Assembly (NCBI GenBank): GCA_900754605.1
Contig: CAAEDK010000010.1
Span: forward strand, 1-25,707
Reading direction: 5' to 3'
DNA length: 25,707 bases
Origin: an uncultured Oscillospiraceae bacterium
GTDB taxonomy: Bacteria > Bacillota_A > Clostridia > Oscillospirales > Oscillospiraceae
In this document: one piece after another, positions 1 through 6,167 of the stretch
Layout: each line of letters starts with the position of its first letter
Position numbering within the stretch: position 1 is the first letter of the stretch
Notes under the pieces: model-generated
Told to the model about the DNA's origin: nothing
What the model saw: only the letters and a program-made list of their open reading frames with translations
Database searches by the model: none
Program-made: the position numbers and the translations under genes

Positions 1-105
1 TAGTCTCGCCATCTCCGGCCCCAAAGCAAAAACTTTTCCGCAGTGGGACACTCGAAATTCTTCGGTTGATTTCTGAACGGCTAATCCCTTGGATAAGTAC
101 ATCAT
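1..105 (-). CDS. Partial unknown protein, N-terminal 35 residues
   Basis: An open frame starts at an ATG-ATG pair (105 or 102) behind a GGGGTG ribosome site and runs off the left edge. It begins MMYLSKGLAVQKSTEEFRVS and stays open for all 35 codons. It lies 57 bp after the zinc-ribbon membrane gene in the same direction, so it is probably the next gene of the leftward operon driven from module L1. Too little is present to assign a family. Confidence 0.6.
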   Translation of the reverse strand, partial: MMYLSKGLAVQKSTEEFRVSHCGKVFALGPEMARL

Positions 106-161
106 GTTATTCACCCCATCTTTATTTGCGTTTGCCCTATTACACAAGAGTGGGGTCCTTT

Positions 162-524
162 TTACAACAGTGCCATAAATGCAATGGCCAGCAGGATGAC
201 TCCAAGCGCCCCTGCCACCAATAAGATGACCTTCTTAATCAACTCCGGATCCAAACGGTCTCTTTGCTGCCCAGCGTCAATGGGCTTGACATCGTTATAG
301 TACCCATCATAGTTGATATCCATAGGGTTCTTTTTCTGTTTTGGTGGGTGCTTCGATGCGGGGTGGGAGCCCTGCCGCTTTTCTGCTCCTATAGAGCGAT
401 GTTTCCGAAGCGGAGGCATGGATGTGCTTTTTGCCCCATGTACTGGGATTTGTTTACCGCACTCGGCGCAAAAAGAGGCGGCGCCTCCTACAAGGGAAGC
501 GCCGCAATAGGGACAGAATTTCAT
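162..524 (-). CDS. Zinc-ribbon protein with C-terminal membrane anchor
   Basis: The 120-residue product starts at an ATG with AGAAGGAG 9 bp upstream; a longer in-frame start at 545 would put the ribosome site inside the gene. The first 25 residues hold a zinc ribbon of the double CxxC type (CPYC, then CAEC). A basic, proline-rich middle follows, then a hydrophobic segment of about 20 residues at the extreme C-terminus (LVAGALGVILLAIAFMALL), typical of a tail-anchored membrane protein. The zinc ribbon would then face the cytoplasm. The role is unknown. It lies in the operon headed by module L1. Confidence 0.8.
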   Translation of the reverse strand: MKFCPYCGASLVGGAASFCAECGKQIPVHGAKSTSMPPLRKHRSIGAEKRQGSHPASKHPPKQKKNPMDINYDGYYNDVKPIDAGQQRDRLDPELIKKVILLVAGALGVILLAIAFMALL

Positions 525-608
525 AATACCGACTCCTTCTTCCAATTTGATTTCCAGCGTAATCGCTGTCCGTCGCTTAACATAGGAGTAGATATTATGA
601 TTATAACA

Positions 609-1442
609 TCAAAACATCCGCCTGTCACCCGCGCCAGACTTGCCAGTTCCACTGCCATAAATACTGCCAAATACACTCGCAAATCCTACTTGCCGTGCTG
701 GCTGTACCGACTGAGGTGGCTGTGCCGGCGGCACCGGCTGCTCCGGTGGTTTCCTCGATGCAGAGTCTTGTGCTGGCTGCGGCGGTGCCTGTGCTTTTGA
801 CCGTCCAGACGACTTTTTCTCTCGCTCATTGATCCGTGGCCCATGGATTGCCCCCCACTCCGCAGTGTATTTGGCAGAGAGCCAGGCGCGGTAGTGCTCC
901 GCCGTGGTCAGCAGTAGTTCGTTGAGCTGGCGCCAACTGAGGATCACAGAAACATGCTGTTCAGGGTTTGCCCCAAACTTGGGGACAATCAGTCCGGTTT
1001 TGTTCTCCTCCCCTGGTCCGCTATCCGCAGTGAGAAAGTAGTCGGACTTGCTTGAGATCGTCAGTTTTACGACCCGGGACAGGCTCTTCCCGTCTGACCG
1101 AGATTTGCCGTACTTGGCCAGCTGTTTTGCCGAGGTGCCGCCCAGATGTTCATATAGCGGCTCCTGCTTTTTTTCCTGCTTATATTGCTGCATCCGCATA
1201 TGCAGGGTGCCGGAGGCAGCCTCCTGAGTCAATGCGAGAAATTCTGGCACATCAATGTAGATATTGATATTACTGGTGTATCGGCTACCTTTCGGCAGTG
1301 ACGTATCATAGGATACAAATTGCAGATGGACTTTTTCCAGATGGAAACAGTCATTTTTGATCTCCACAAAGCAACCTCTTGCATCTTTTCGAATGATTTG
1401 ACCCCAATTATCTGCGGACATGGTTTTGCTGTCATTCTCCAT
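609..1442 (-). CDS. Unknown protein with proline/glutamine-rich C-terminal region
   Basis: This 277-residue protein is not recognised. The first 200 or so residues look like a mixed alpha/beta globular domain. From about residue 210 the chain becomes a low-complexity Pro/Gln/Ala/Ser linker, followed by a short Gly/Ser/Phe tail (VGFASVFGSIYGSGTGKSG). The layout of folded domain, disordered linker and short conserved-looking tail resembles adaptor or nucleic-acid-binding proteins such as SSBs, but no OB-fold signature is evident. It begins 21 bp after the YkgJ-like gene. The ribosome site is weak (GAG...TGAT), so translation may depend on coupling, and a start at MSADNW is also possible. Confidence 0.75.
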   Translation of the reverse strand: MENDSKTMSADNWGQIIRKDARGCFVEIKNDCFHLEKVHLQFVSYDTSLPKGSRYTSNINIYIDVPEFLALTQEAASGTLHMRMQQYKQEKKQEPLYEHLGGTSAKQLAKYGKSRSDGKSLSRVVKLTISSKSDYFLTADSGPGEENKTGLIVPKFGANPEQHVSVILSWRQLNELLLTTAEHYRAWLSAKYTAEWGAIHGPRINEREKKSSGRSKAQAPPQPAQDSASRKPPEQPVPPAQPPQSVQPARQVGFASVFGSIYGSGTGKSGAGDRRMF

Positions 1443-1463
1443 ATCAGATCACTCGTTTCCATT

Positions 1464-2255
1464 TTATAATAAATCCGGCATTTTCGGTTTGTCGATGGAA
1501 CTGTCCTCAGTTTCTTCCGCTTCCAAACTCCAAAATTTTCTGCACAGTGCGTTGAGCTGTTCCGCTGCCGATTCAAACTGGGGCATAAACTCTTTTCCCG
1601 TGTCATAGTTAACATAGAGAAGGCTAAAGATGATGTTCCACACCATCTCAAGCGTTCTCGATGGAAAATGGAGATTTTCCATTTTATTCACCATCACACT
1701 TAGATTTGCGGTTACTACTGTCCATTCAAGGAAAAAATCATCCTCTTCCGGTATCTGAAACCTAGCCAACCAACTGCGGATTGTGTTATGCCTTTTTGCT
1801 GACCCACAATTAAAGTCATTGAGCACATAGCGAACCTTGACGCAATCTTTTGTGACCTCCATGTTTTTGTCCAAAACACCTTCAATGGATGCGACACGCC
1901 CTACAGGAAACAGTGCGCAGGCTGTAGGCTTGCAGTCATGGACACTGCAGCGTCCATCATCCCGTAGCAATGGACAACGACGTTGCGGGCCAATTGGCAC
2001 CATATGGACCAGCGGAATCCGGGACGAATATCCAATCGATACCTCTCCGCACTCCTGGATGACATGCTCTGTGGTCTTACCAAGTTTCTTTGCGATATTG
2101 TAGATATCTCGGGCAGTAAACAAAACGGTATCTTGGTTTTTACAACACTTGCCGCAATGGCGGCATTTGAAGTCAAATTCCGAGTCCAAATCCAATAGAG
2201 ACTGCTCCAATTCTTCCAGCGAACTGCCCTGCTTCAACAATGCTCTGATATCCAT
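1464..2255 (-). CDS. YkgJ-like cysteine-cluster protein
   Basis: The 263-residue product carries the cysteine pattern of the YkgJ/Fli-type zinc- or iron-binding family: CRHCGKCC at residues 31-38, then C94, C103, C108 and C113 in the CPLL...CSVHDCKPTAC segment, followed by the FPVGR stretch usual in the family. Members are thought to chelate zinc or an Fe-S cluster; their reaction is not established. The start was set at the second ATG of ATGGCTATGG because AAGGAG lies 7 bp upstream of it and only 1 bp from the first. The C-terminal half is longer than the minimal family domain and of unknown role. A strong hairpin lies just upstream. Confidence 0.8.
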   Translation of the reverse strand: MDIRALLKQGSSLEELEQSLLDLDSEFDFKCRHCGKCCKNQDTVLFTARDIYNIAKKLGKTTEHVIQECGEVSIGYSSRIPLVHMVPIGPQRRCPLLRDDGRCSVHDCKPTACALFPVGRVASIEGVLDKNMEVTKDCVKVRYVLNDFNCGSAKRHNTIRSWLARFQIPEEDDFFLEWTVVTANLSVMVNKMENLHFPSRTLEMVWNIIFSLLYVNYDTGKEFMPQFESAAEQLNALCRKFWSLEAEETEDSSIDKPKMPDLL

Positions 2256-2269
2256 AGCCATTCTCCTTA

Positions 2270-2415
2270 CTAATAGACTGCGGGAGCATCCGCTACTCGG
2301 ATACTCCCGCAATGATTGTGCTCTGTATGGTCTCCGACTGTTCGGGCTTCGATGCCGGCATCAGCCAACATCTGTAGGAACTCCTGTTCTGTGCAGGCTT
2401 TCCCTGATCCCTCAT
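2270..2415 (-). pseudogene. Small ORF, apparently frameshifted by one base
   Basis: An ATG at 2415 overlaps the preceding stop as TGATG, typical of coupled operon genes, but its frame soon turns into unlikely sequence. Adding one A to the AAA run at 2399-2401 joins it to a protein-like frame (...TEQEFLQMLADAGIEARTVG...) that stops at 2270, just before the next ribosome site, giving about 48 residues. Without repair, a 33-residue ORF starting at 2371 with AGGAG 9 bp upstream is the only well-signalled version. The 3' part also forms a strong hairpin, so coding is not certain. Function unknown. Confidence 0.4.
2279..2311 (-). other. Intercistronic hairpin before the YkgJ-like gene
   Basis: Two 14-base arms (2279-2292 and 2298-2311) pair at 13 of 14 positions around a 5-base loop. 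No U-tract follows on the leftward strand, so it is not a simple terminator. It sits about 15 bp before the ribosome site of the YkgJ-like gene and may tune translation or mRNA processing. Confidence 0.5.
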
Positions 2416-2651
2416 CAATAGATTTGTGTGTATTGCTCCGCTACCTCAGCGATGCGCTGGAGCGTGGAGCGCCATGCGGCATCTTCAGATACCTTGGCAT
2501 CATCCTTGTCCAGAATCTCAACCTCGACACCGGTCAAGGATGCACAGGCGTATACTTCTTGGACACGCCCGTCTTCGACCACGACAAAGATAGTTTTATC
2601 TGACTGCTTTTTGCCTTTCACTGCGTTCGGCTCAGTTTCCAAATCATTCAC
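2415..2651 (-). CDS. Small unknown acidic protein (78 aa)
   Basis: This is the first gene after module L1. It has a GAGGGGGGGTGA ribosome site directly before the ATG. The product has a beta-rich stretch (DKTIFVVVEDGRVQEVYAC) followed by an acidic segment and a helical C-terminus ending QYTQIY. I do not recognise a named family. Its stop overlaps a possible next start as TGATG, which fits translational coupling. Confidence 0.7.
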   Translation of the reverse strand: MNDLETEPNAVKGKKQSDKTIFVVVEDGRVQEVYACASLTGVEVEILDKDDAKVSEDAAWRSTLQRIAEVAEQYTQIY

Positions 2652-2668
2652 CCCCCCTCACAAGAAAT

Positions 2669-2697
2669 GAAAAGAGGGACGCACCTCGGCGCCCCTC
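2669..2697 (-). terminator. Second terminator of module L1
   Basis: Read leftward, a GC-rich stem of about 11 bp with a CGAG loop is followed by TTTTC. It lies between the first terminator of L1 and the first gene, so transcripts must pass two stops to reach the operon. A small GGGCC-TTCG-GGCCC hairpin sits between them (about 2702-2716). Confidence 0.6.
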
Positions 2698-2723
2698 CTT
2701 GTGGCCCGAAGGCCCATATATAT

Positions 2724-2844
2724 AAAAAAGCGCCCAAAGGCAAGTCTGCCTTTAGGCGCTTTGAAACACGACTACTGATGACTGTAGATACAGTCAACGG
2801 ATACTTTATGGCATTATTATACCTGACCACAAGATGAAATGCAA
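2724..2844 (-). promoter_or_regulatory. Module L1: promoter, structured leader, terminator
   Basis: On the minus strand, -35 TTGCAT (2839-2844) and -10 TATAAT (2816-2821) are 17 bp apart, with a predicted start A at 2809. The conserved box AGTATCCG begins 10 bp after the -10. It is followed by hairpin GACTGT-AUCU-ACAGUC, the second box AGTAGTCGTGTTTCAA, and a 12-bp terminator stem (2730-2741 with 2748-2759) ending in six U then ATATATA. It precedes the operon 2651 to 105. It is one of five copies and lies back to back with R1, the two -35 boxes being 35 bp apart. Confidence 0.85.
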
Positions 2845-2879
2845 GCCTTATCCGATTACCTCTCCATATCGAGCGAGGA

Positions 2880-2995
2880 TTGCTTTTTGTGCTTGAATGC
2901 GTTATATTATAAATATCAGTATCTGTGCCATATGGCAAAGTACACCGTGTTTCATCCATGCCATCACCCTGGGGGCGATGGCATTTTTGTTTTTT
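2880..2995 (+). promoter_or_regulatory. Module R1: promoter, structured leader, terminator
   Basis: On the plus strand, -35 TTGCTT (2880-2885) and -10 TATATT (2903-2908) are 17 bp apart, with a start A at 2915. The box AGTATCTG (2918) is followed by a short hairpin TGCC-AUAU-GGCA (2926-2937), second box AGTACACCGTGTTTCA (2939-2954), then terminator arms ATGCCATC and GATGGCAT with a long U-tract. It precedes the rightward operon 3152-5913. This copy diverges most in box 1 and has the shortest hairpin. Confidence 0.85.
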
Positions 2996-3010
2996 GCCAA
3001 CACTGGCAAC

Positions 3011-3048
3011 AAAGTGAGCGGGATATCCCTATCCCTGCTCACTTTTTT
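3011..3048 (+). terminator. Second terminator of module R1
   Basis: A stem starting AGTGAGCGGGATA pairs with TATCCCTGCTCACT and is followed by TTTTTTATATAGA. The same U-rich tail follows the second terminators of R2, L2 and L3, so it is part of the repeated architecture. It lies about 100 bp before the first gene. Confidence 0.8.
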
Positions 3049-3151
3049 ATATAGATTTGCTTCCGGCTCGGAAGCATTCCCTTTGCTCCGGGCCGCAAGG
3101 CCCGTTCATTATAAAAGCCTCAGATCATCTAAAAATGAAAGGACTGGTACC

Positions 3152-3802
3152 ATGAAATATCTCGACTTGGCGCAGATTTTTTCCGCACATGAGGCAAATC
3201 ATCCACGATATCATCTGGATGGGCTGATCACGTTCTCTGACTTTGGTCCGTTCGAAAATCCCAGTTATACACAACTCGACCGCACCTACGCGGTCAGCAG
3301 CAATAACAAAGCCTTCCTGCCCAACCGCCTCGGTTTCTCCATCTTTGGTACATGCCTGAACGGCAAAGATCCCCATGTCAGACTGGAACACTATATGCGT
3401 CAGCCGAATGGTTGGGTCCCCGGCGAGTGCTGCCTGATCTTTTATCAGTTGCAATGTGTCAGTGACCGGGAATTCTTACAGCCGTCTCTTTATCCAACCC
3501 AGCGGCAGGCCATTGAGTCCATGTTGCAGGACTTATGTACCCACGGCCGCTTGGAGTATGACGATGTGCTGACCGCCTTTGATAACGGCAACGGTCAAAT
3601 CAGCAGCAACGAGTTTGAAGCCTCCCGATCCTCTGCCTGGCTCAATGCTGGTTCTGCGGGTAATTGGGACTGGGTGATCCAGCCCATCTACCTCTATGAC
3701 ACGAAAAAACTCGCTGTAGGAGTTCCTTTTCCAACGCCGGAATGCAATCATGGCACCTCCGGTCCTTCTGAAAAGCAGAAAGACAATAAAGGCGGTGTCT
3801 AA
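3152..3802 (+). CDS. Unknown protein, first gene of rightward operon
   Basis: The 216-residue product starts at an ATG with AAAGGA 8 bp upstream; the longer in-frame ORF from 2897 is excluded because it would cover the leader and both terminators. The sequence is compact and looks globular (for example NNKAFLPNRLGFSIFGTCLN), with a Ser/Lys-rich C-terminal tail after about residue 195. No signal peptide, membrane segment or known catalytic motif is seen. The next gene starts 1 bp after its stop, so the two are probably co-translated. Confidence 0.75.
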   Translation: MKYLDLAQIFSAHEANHPRYHLDGLITFSDFGPFENPSYTQLDRTYAVSSNNKAFLPNRLGFSIFGTCLNGKDPHVRLEHYMRQPNGWVPGECCLIFYQLQCVSDREFLQPSLYPTQRQAIESMLQDLCTHGRLEYDDVLTAFDNGNGQISSNEFEASRSSAWLNAGSAGNWDWVIQPIYLYDTKKLAVGVPFPTPECNHGTSGPSEKQKDNKGGV

Positions 3803-3803
3803 T

Positions 3804-4340
3804 ATGGGTACAAAAGGGATTCAGAGATTCCACTGTTCAAGGTGCCCGCATCGGTTGACTTATCTCAAGGGCGAACCCCGTCAGGAAGGGTATATCGTGC
3901 TGCAGTTTGGTCAGCAGTATTGCACAGCCGGAAAGAAATACCGTATGTTTAAGAAAAAAGATCCCAAAATCTACCCGCCAAATTGGTGTCCAAAACTAAA
4001 AAAGCCATGTGAATTTCGTGTTTATGATTTCAAGGACGCAAACACATGGTACTTGCACACCCTACTCAAACGCAAATCGCCTCCCGACGGGTACCAGTAC
4101 GCCGTGCGGTTATCTGGGACAGTAAACTTGACTCCTTCAGCATTCTTTTCCATGGCGAAGCGAAAAGGTGCATCTGAACTTTTGGGGGTCATGGTCAAAA
4201 TAGGGGAAATTGTAGAGATCGACGATGGTCTTACCAGCAACTGCTTCTATTTGACGCTGAGCGGTGTGAAATATCTGCCTTATTGGGATACGGCCCGTGC
4301 GCGAAAAAACGAATATGCTTGCAAAAACACCGATAACTGA
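3804..4340 (+). CDS. Unknown cysteine-containing, probably zinc-binding protein
   Basis: The 178-residue product begins with a CSRC motif at residues 10-13, with further cysteines near 41, 60 and 67 (WCPKLKKPC). This spacing suggests a metal site in the N-terminal third. The rest is mixed alpha/beta without a recognised domain. It begins 1 bp after the preceding stop with AAAGGCGG as ribosome site, well inside the rightward operon of module R1. Confidence 0.75.
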   Translation: MGTKGIQRFHCSRCPHRLTYLKGEPRQEGYIVLQFGQQYCTAGKKYRMFKKKDPKIYPPNWCPKLKKPCEFRVYDFKDANTWYLHTLLKRKSPPDGYQYAVRLSGTVNLTPSAFFSMAKRKGASELLGVMVKIGEIVEIDDGLTSNCFYLTLSGVKYLPYWDTARARKNEYACKNTDN

Positions 4341-4383
4341 CGAAAATACATGCGCACAATCAAAATTGGAGGTTTGATTTATA

Positions 4384-5220
4384 ATGGAAAACATCACAAA
4401 AGGCCCAAACATTGTATTTTGCAAAATCTGTGGTGCTATGCTAACCTGGGAGCATCCTGAGGGATCTGGTCATTATCAGGCATCCAGTGATTTTATCGGT
4501 GGCGATATCTGTCGCAGTTGCTTGGCTGAGCGGCAGGAAACTGGTTGTTCTACGCCTGAATTTCCATATAGCGCGGGCCAGACTGGTGACATTTCTGAAT
4601 CAGTGGAGCATGTTCAAATCGCGCTTTTCCAGGCACCGTTTGCTTCTCTGCACGAGCACGGGCTACTTATAAAGATGTATGACTGTGAGCAGCCCTTCTC
4701 CGGTCCTGTCCCGTCACAGTATTATATGCCTGTGTTCAGCGGAGAGATTGAGATCCGCGGTATGCTACCCAAGGAGCCTCAATTGCGCACATCCTATATC
4801 TTAGAGCAGTTCTATTGTCTCTATAACCGAGATGACCGCCCAAATCCGATGACCAGCCGCAGTCTGTCCGTGGGCGACGTAGTACAGTTGGAAAACCAAT
4901 TTTTCCTTTGTTCTGCCGCCAGTTTTATCCCGGTTGCGTTTGAGCCGGTAGCGGAAACAGCCAAGACCCCCGCAGACACTCTTATCATGCCAAATGGCAC
5001 TGTACTCCAGGTCAAAATATGCTCTGAGGACGAATACCCTTGCATCAACATTGACCTCGTGCAAGCAGATGGTGAAAACGAGCGAGTCTGCTTCGTTGAA
5101 CACAATCCTGAAAAAGAACTGGGGCAGGAATTGTGCATCGGCGTCTATTGCTCCACAGAGGAAGACACTGTCTATTACGGCAGTTATAACCAGGGTGATA
5201 ATCATGCAGAATCTCTATGA
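4384..5220 (+). CDS. Zinc-ribbon protein of unknown function
   Basis: The 278-residue protein opens with a treble-clef-like zinc site: CKIC at residues 13-16 and CRSC about 30 residues later. A mainly beta C-terminal region follows with repeated short strands (QLRTSYILEQF, DVVQLENQFFLCS), with no signal peptide. The ATG has GGAGG about 11 bp upstream. Gene order in the operon suggests an accessory protein of the element; no reaction can be inferred. Confidence 0.75.
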   Translation: MENITKGPNIVFCKICGAMLTWEHPEGSGHYQASSDFIGGDICRSCLAERQETGCSTPEFPYSAGQTGDISESVEHVQIALFQAPFASLHEHGLLIKMYDCEQPFSGPVPSQYYMPVFSGEIEIRGMLPKEPQLRTSYILEQFYCLYNRDDRPNPMTSRSLSVGDVVQLENQFFLCSAASFIPVAFEPVAETAKTPADTLIMPNGTVLQVKICSEDEYPCINIDLVQADGENERVCFVEHNPEKELGQELCIGVYCSTEEDTVYYGSYNQGDNHAESL

Positions 5221-5356
5221 CCCGCCAGATCTCTGTGGCATAGATACCGAATCAAGTCTGCGCCTCTCATCTATATCCACATTCCATTCTACGAACAAAG
5301 AGGTAGAACCATGGGAAAATTCAAGGATCTTACCGGCCAAACATTCGGGAAATTGA
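5204..5356 (+). CDS. Possible small overlapping ORF (50 aa)
   Basis: This frame starts inside the end of the preceding gene and overlaps the start of the next by 46 bp. It begins MQNLYDPPDLCGIDTESSLR. The ribosome site is weak. The first part fills the 90 bp gap between genes, which supports a short coupled gene, but the C-terminal part lies in another frame of the zinc-ribbon repeat gene. Coding is uncertain. Confidence 0.3.
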   Translation: MQNLYDPPDLCGIDTESSLRLSSISTFHSTNKEVEPWENSRILPAKHSGN

Positions 5357-5913
5357 CAGTTATCAAAAGAGTAGAAGATCAGAAGGCCGGACGCCCAACG
5401 TGGCTGTGCCAATGTGAGTGTGGTAATTTGACAACTGTATCATCCACCCGCCTCATGCGGCCTAACGGCACAAGGTCATGTGGCTGTCTCAAACACCAGC
5501 GCTCCCCCTCCCTGATTGATCTGACAGGTCAAACTTTTGGACGCCTGAAAGTGCTACGCAGGGATGAAACGGCACCCGGCAGCCGCATAAAATGGATTTG
5601 CCAATGTAAGTGTGGTAATACGGTTTCTGTTTTATCTTCCAGCCTTCGCAATGGGAAAACAAAGTCCTGCGGTTGCTCTCAGTCTCCAGTCAAGTATGAC
5701 CTGACTGGTCAGGAATTTGGGTATCTCCTTGTCATCGGGCGTGTGACAAATCCGCACATTCGAAGCCACGATGTCCGGTGGAAGTGCTTGTGTCGGAATT
5801 GCGGCCGCATTGTCCAAGTCGATAGTTACTGGCTTAGGACCAGTGACCCATACGGTCACTGTAGATGTACGCGATTCAACAAGCCCCAAAACACTCACGA
5901 CGGGTCCCAATAA
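5311..5913 (+). CDS. Triple zinc-ribbon repeat protein
   Basis: The 200-residue protein consists of three tandem repeats of about 60 residues. Each starts DLTGQ.FG.L.V..R, continues with W.CQC.CGN or KCLCRNCG, and ends S(C/-)GC or a variant (HCRC in the third). Each repeat thus offers four cysteines for one zinc. Single or paired units of this type occur next to AP2 or HNH domains in phage and mobile-element DNA-binding proteins; here there is no nuclease or AP2 part, only three ribbons. A DNA- or RNA-binding role is inferred. GAGG precedes the ATG. It is the last gene of the R1 operon and is followed by a terminator. Confidence 0.8.
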   Translation: MGKFKDLTGQTFGKLTVIKRVEDQKAGRPTWLCQCECGNLTTVSSTRLMRPNGTRSCGCLKHQRSPSLIDLTGQTFGRLKVLRRDETAPGSRIKWICQCKCGNTVSVLSSSLRNGKTKSCGCSQSPVKYDLTGQEFGYLLVIGRVTNPHIRSHDVRWKCLCRNCGRIVQVDSYWLRTSDPYGHCRCTRFNKPQNTHDGSQ

Positions 5914-5976
5914 AATTTGTGATACGGGTATTGTGACCAGAATTCTGCATTTACATTGCATCGGCCTAAATTGCTA

Positions 5977-6007
5977 AGCGGGGTGCCAGTCGGCCCCCGC
6001 TCTTTTT
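5977..6007 (+). terminator. Terminator of the R1 operon
   Basis: A GC-rich hairpin with arms AGCGGGG and CCCCCGCT is followed by CTTTTT. It lies about 64 bp after the triple zinc-ribbon gene and separates that operon from the helicase gene. Confidence 0.8.
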
Positions 6008-6101
6008 ATGTCGCCATGCAGCAAGCATATTTACATCATTGGATGGCGAATTTTGCCAAGGATGCCCGTCTCTGTCTGCAACGCCTAAAGAGAATCGCCA
6101 C

Positions 6102-6129
6102 TTTCATTCTTTTCAAATTGTGCTATAAT
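6102..6129 (+). promoter_or_regulatory. Promoter of the helicase gene
   Basis: An extended -10 (TGCTATAAT, hexamer 6124-6129) stands about 38 bp before the GTG start. The best -35 is TTTCAT at 6102-6107 with 16 bp spacing, a weak match offset by the TGn extension. It lacks the AGTATC box and leader terminator, so the helicase appears to be outside the five-module regulon. Confidence 0.65.
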
Positions 6130-6167
6130 AGTTTCATGTCAATTGGGCGCAGAGAGGAAACCTGCCT

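Noticed and set aside
264..800. Rightward ORF of 178 codons
   Set aside because: It lies opposite two leftward genes with good ribosome sites, and its product is Arg/Leu/Cys-rich with no natural composition.
2724..2844. Module leader as a T-box or known riboswitch
   Set aside because: There is no T-box sequence or aptamer core that I recognise, the leader before the terminator is only about 50 bases, and the downstream genes are not metabolic.
2897..3151. N-terminal extension of the first R1 gene
   Set aside because: It would translate through the module leader and both terminators; the ATG at 3152 has its own ribosome site.
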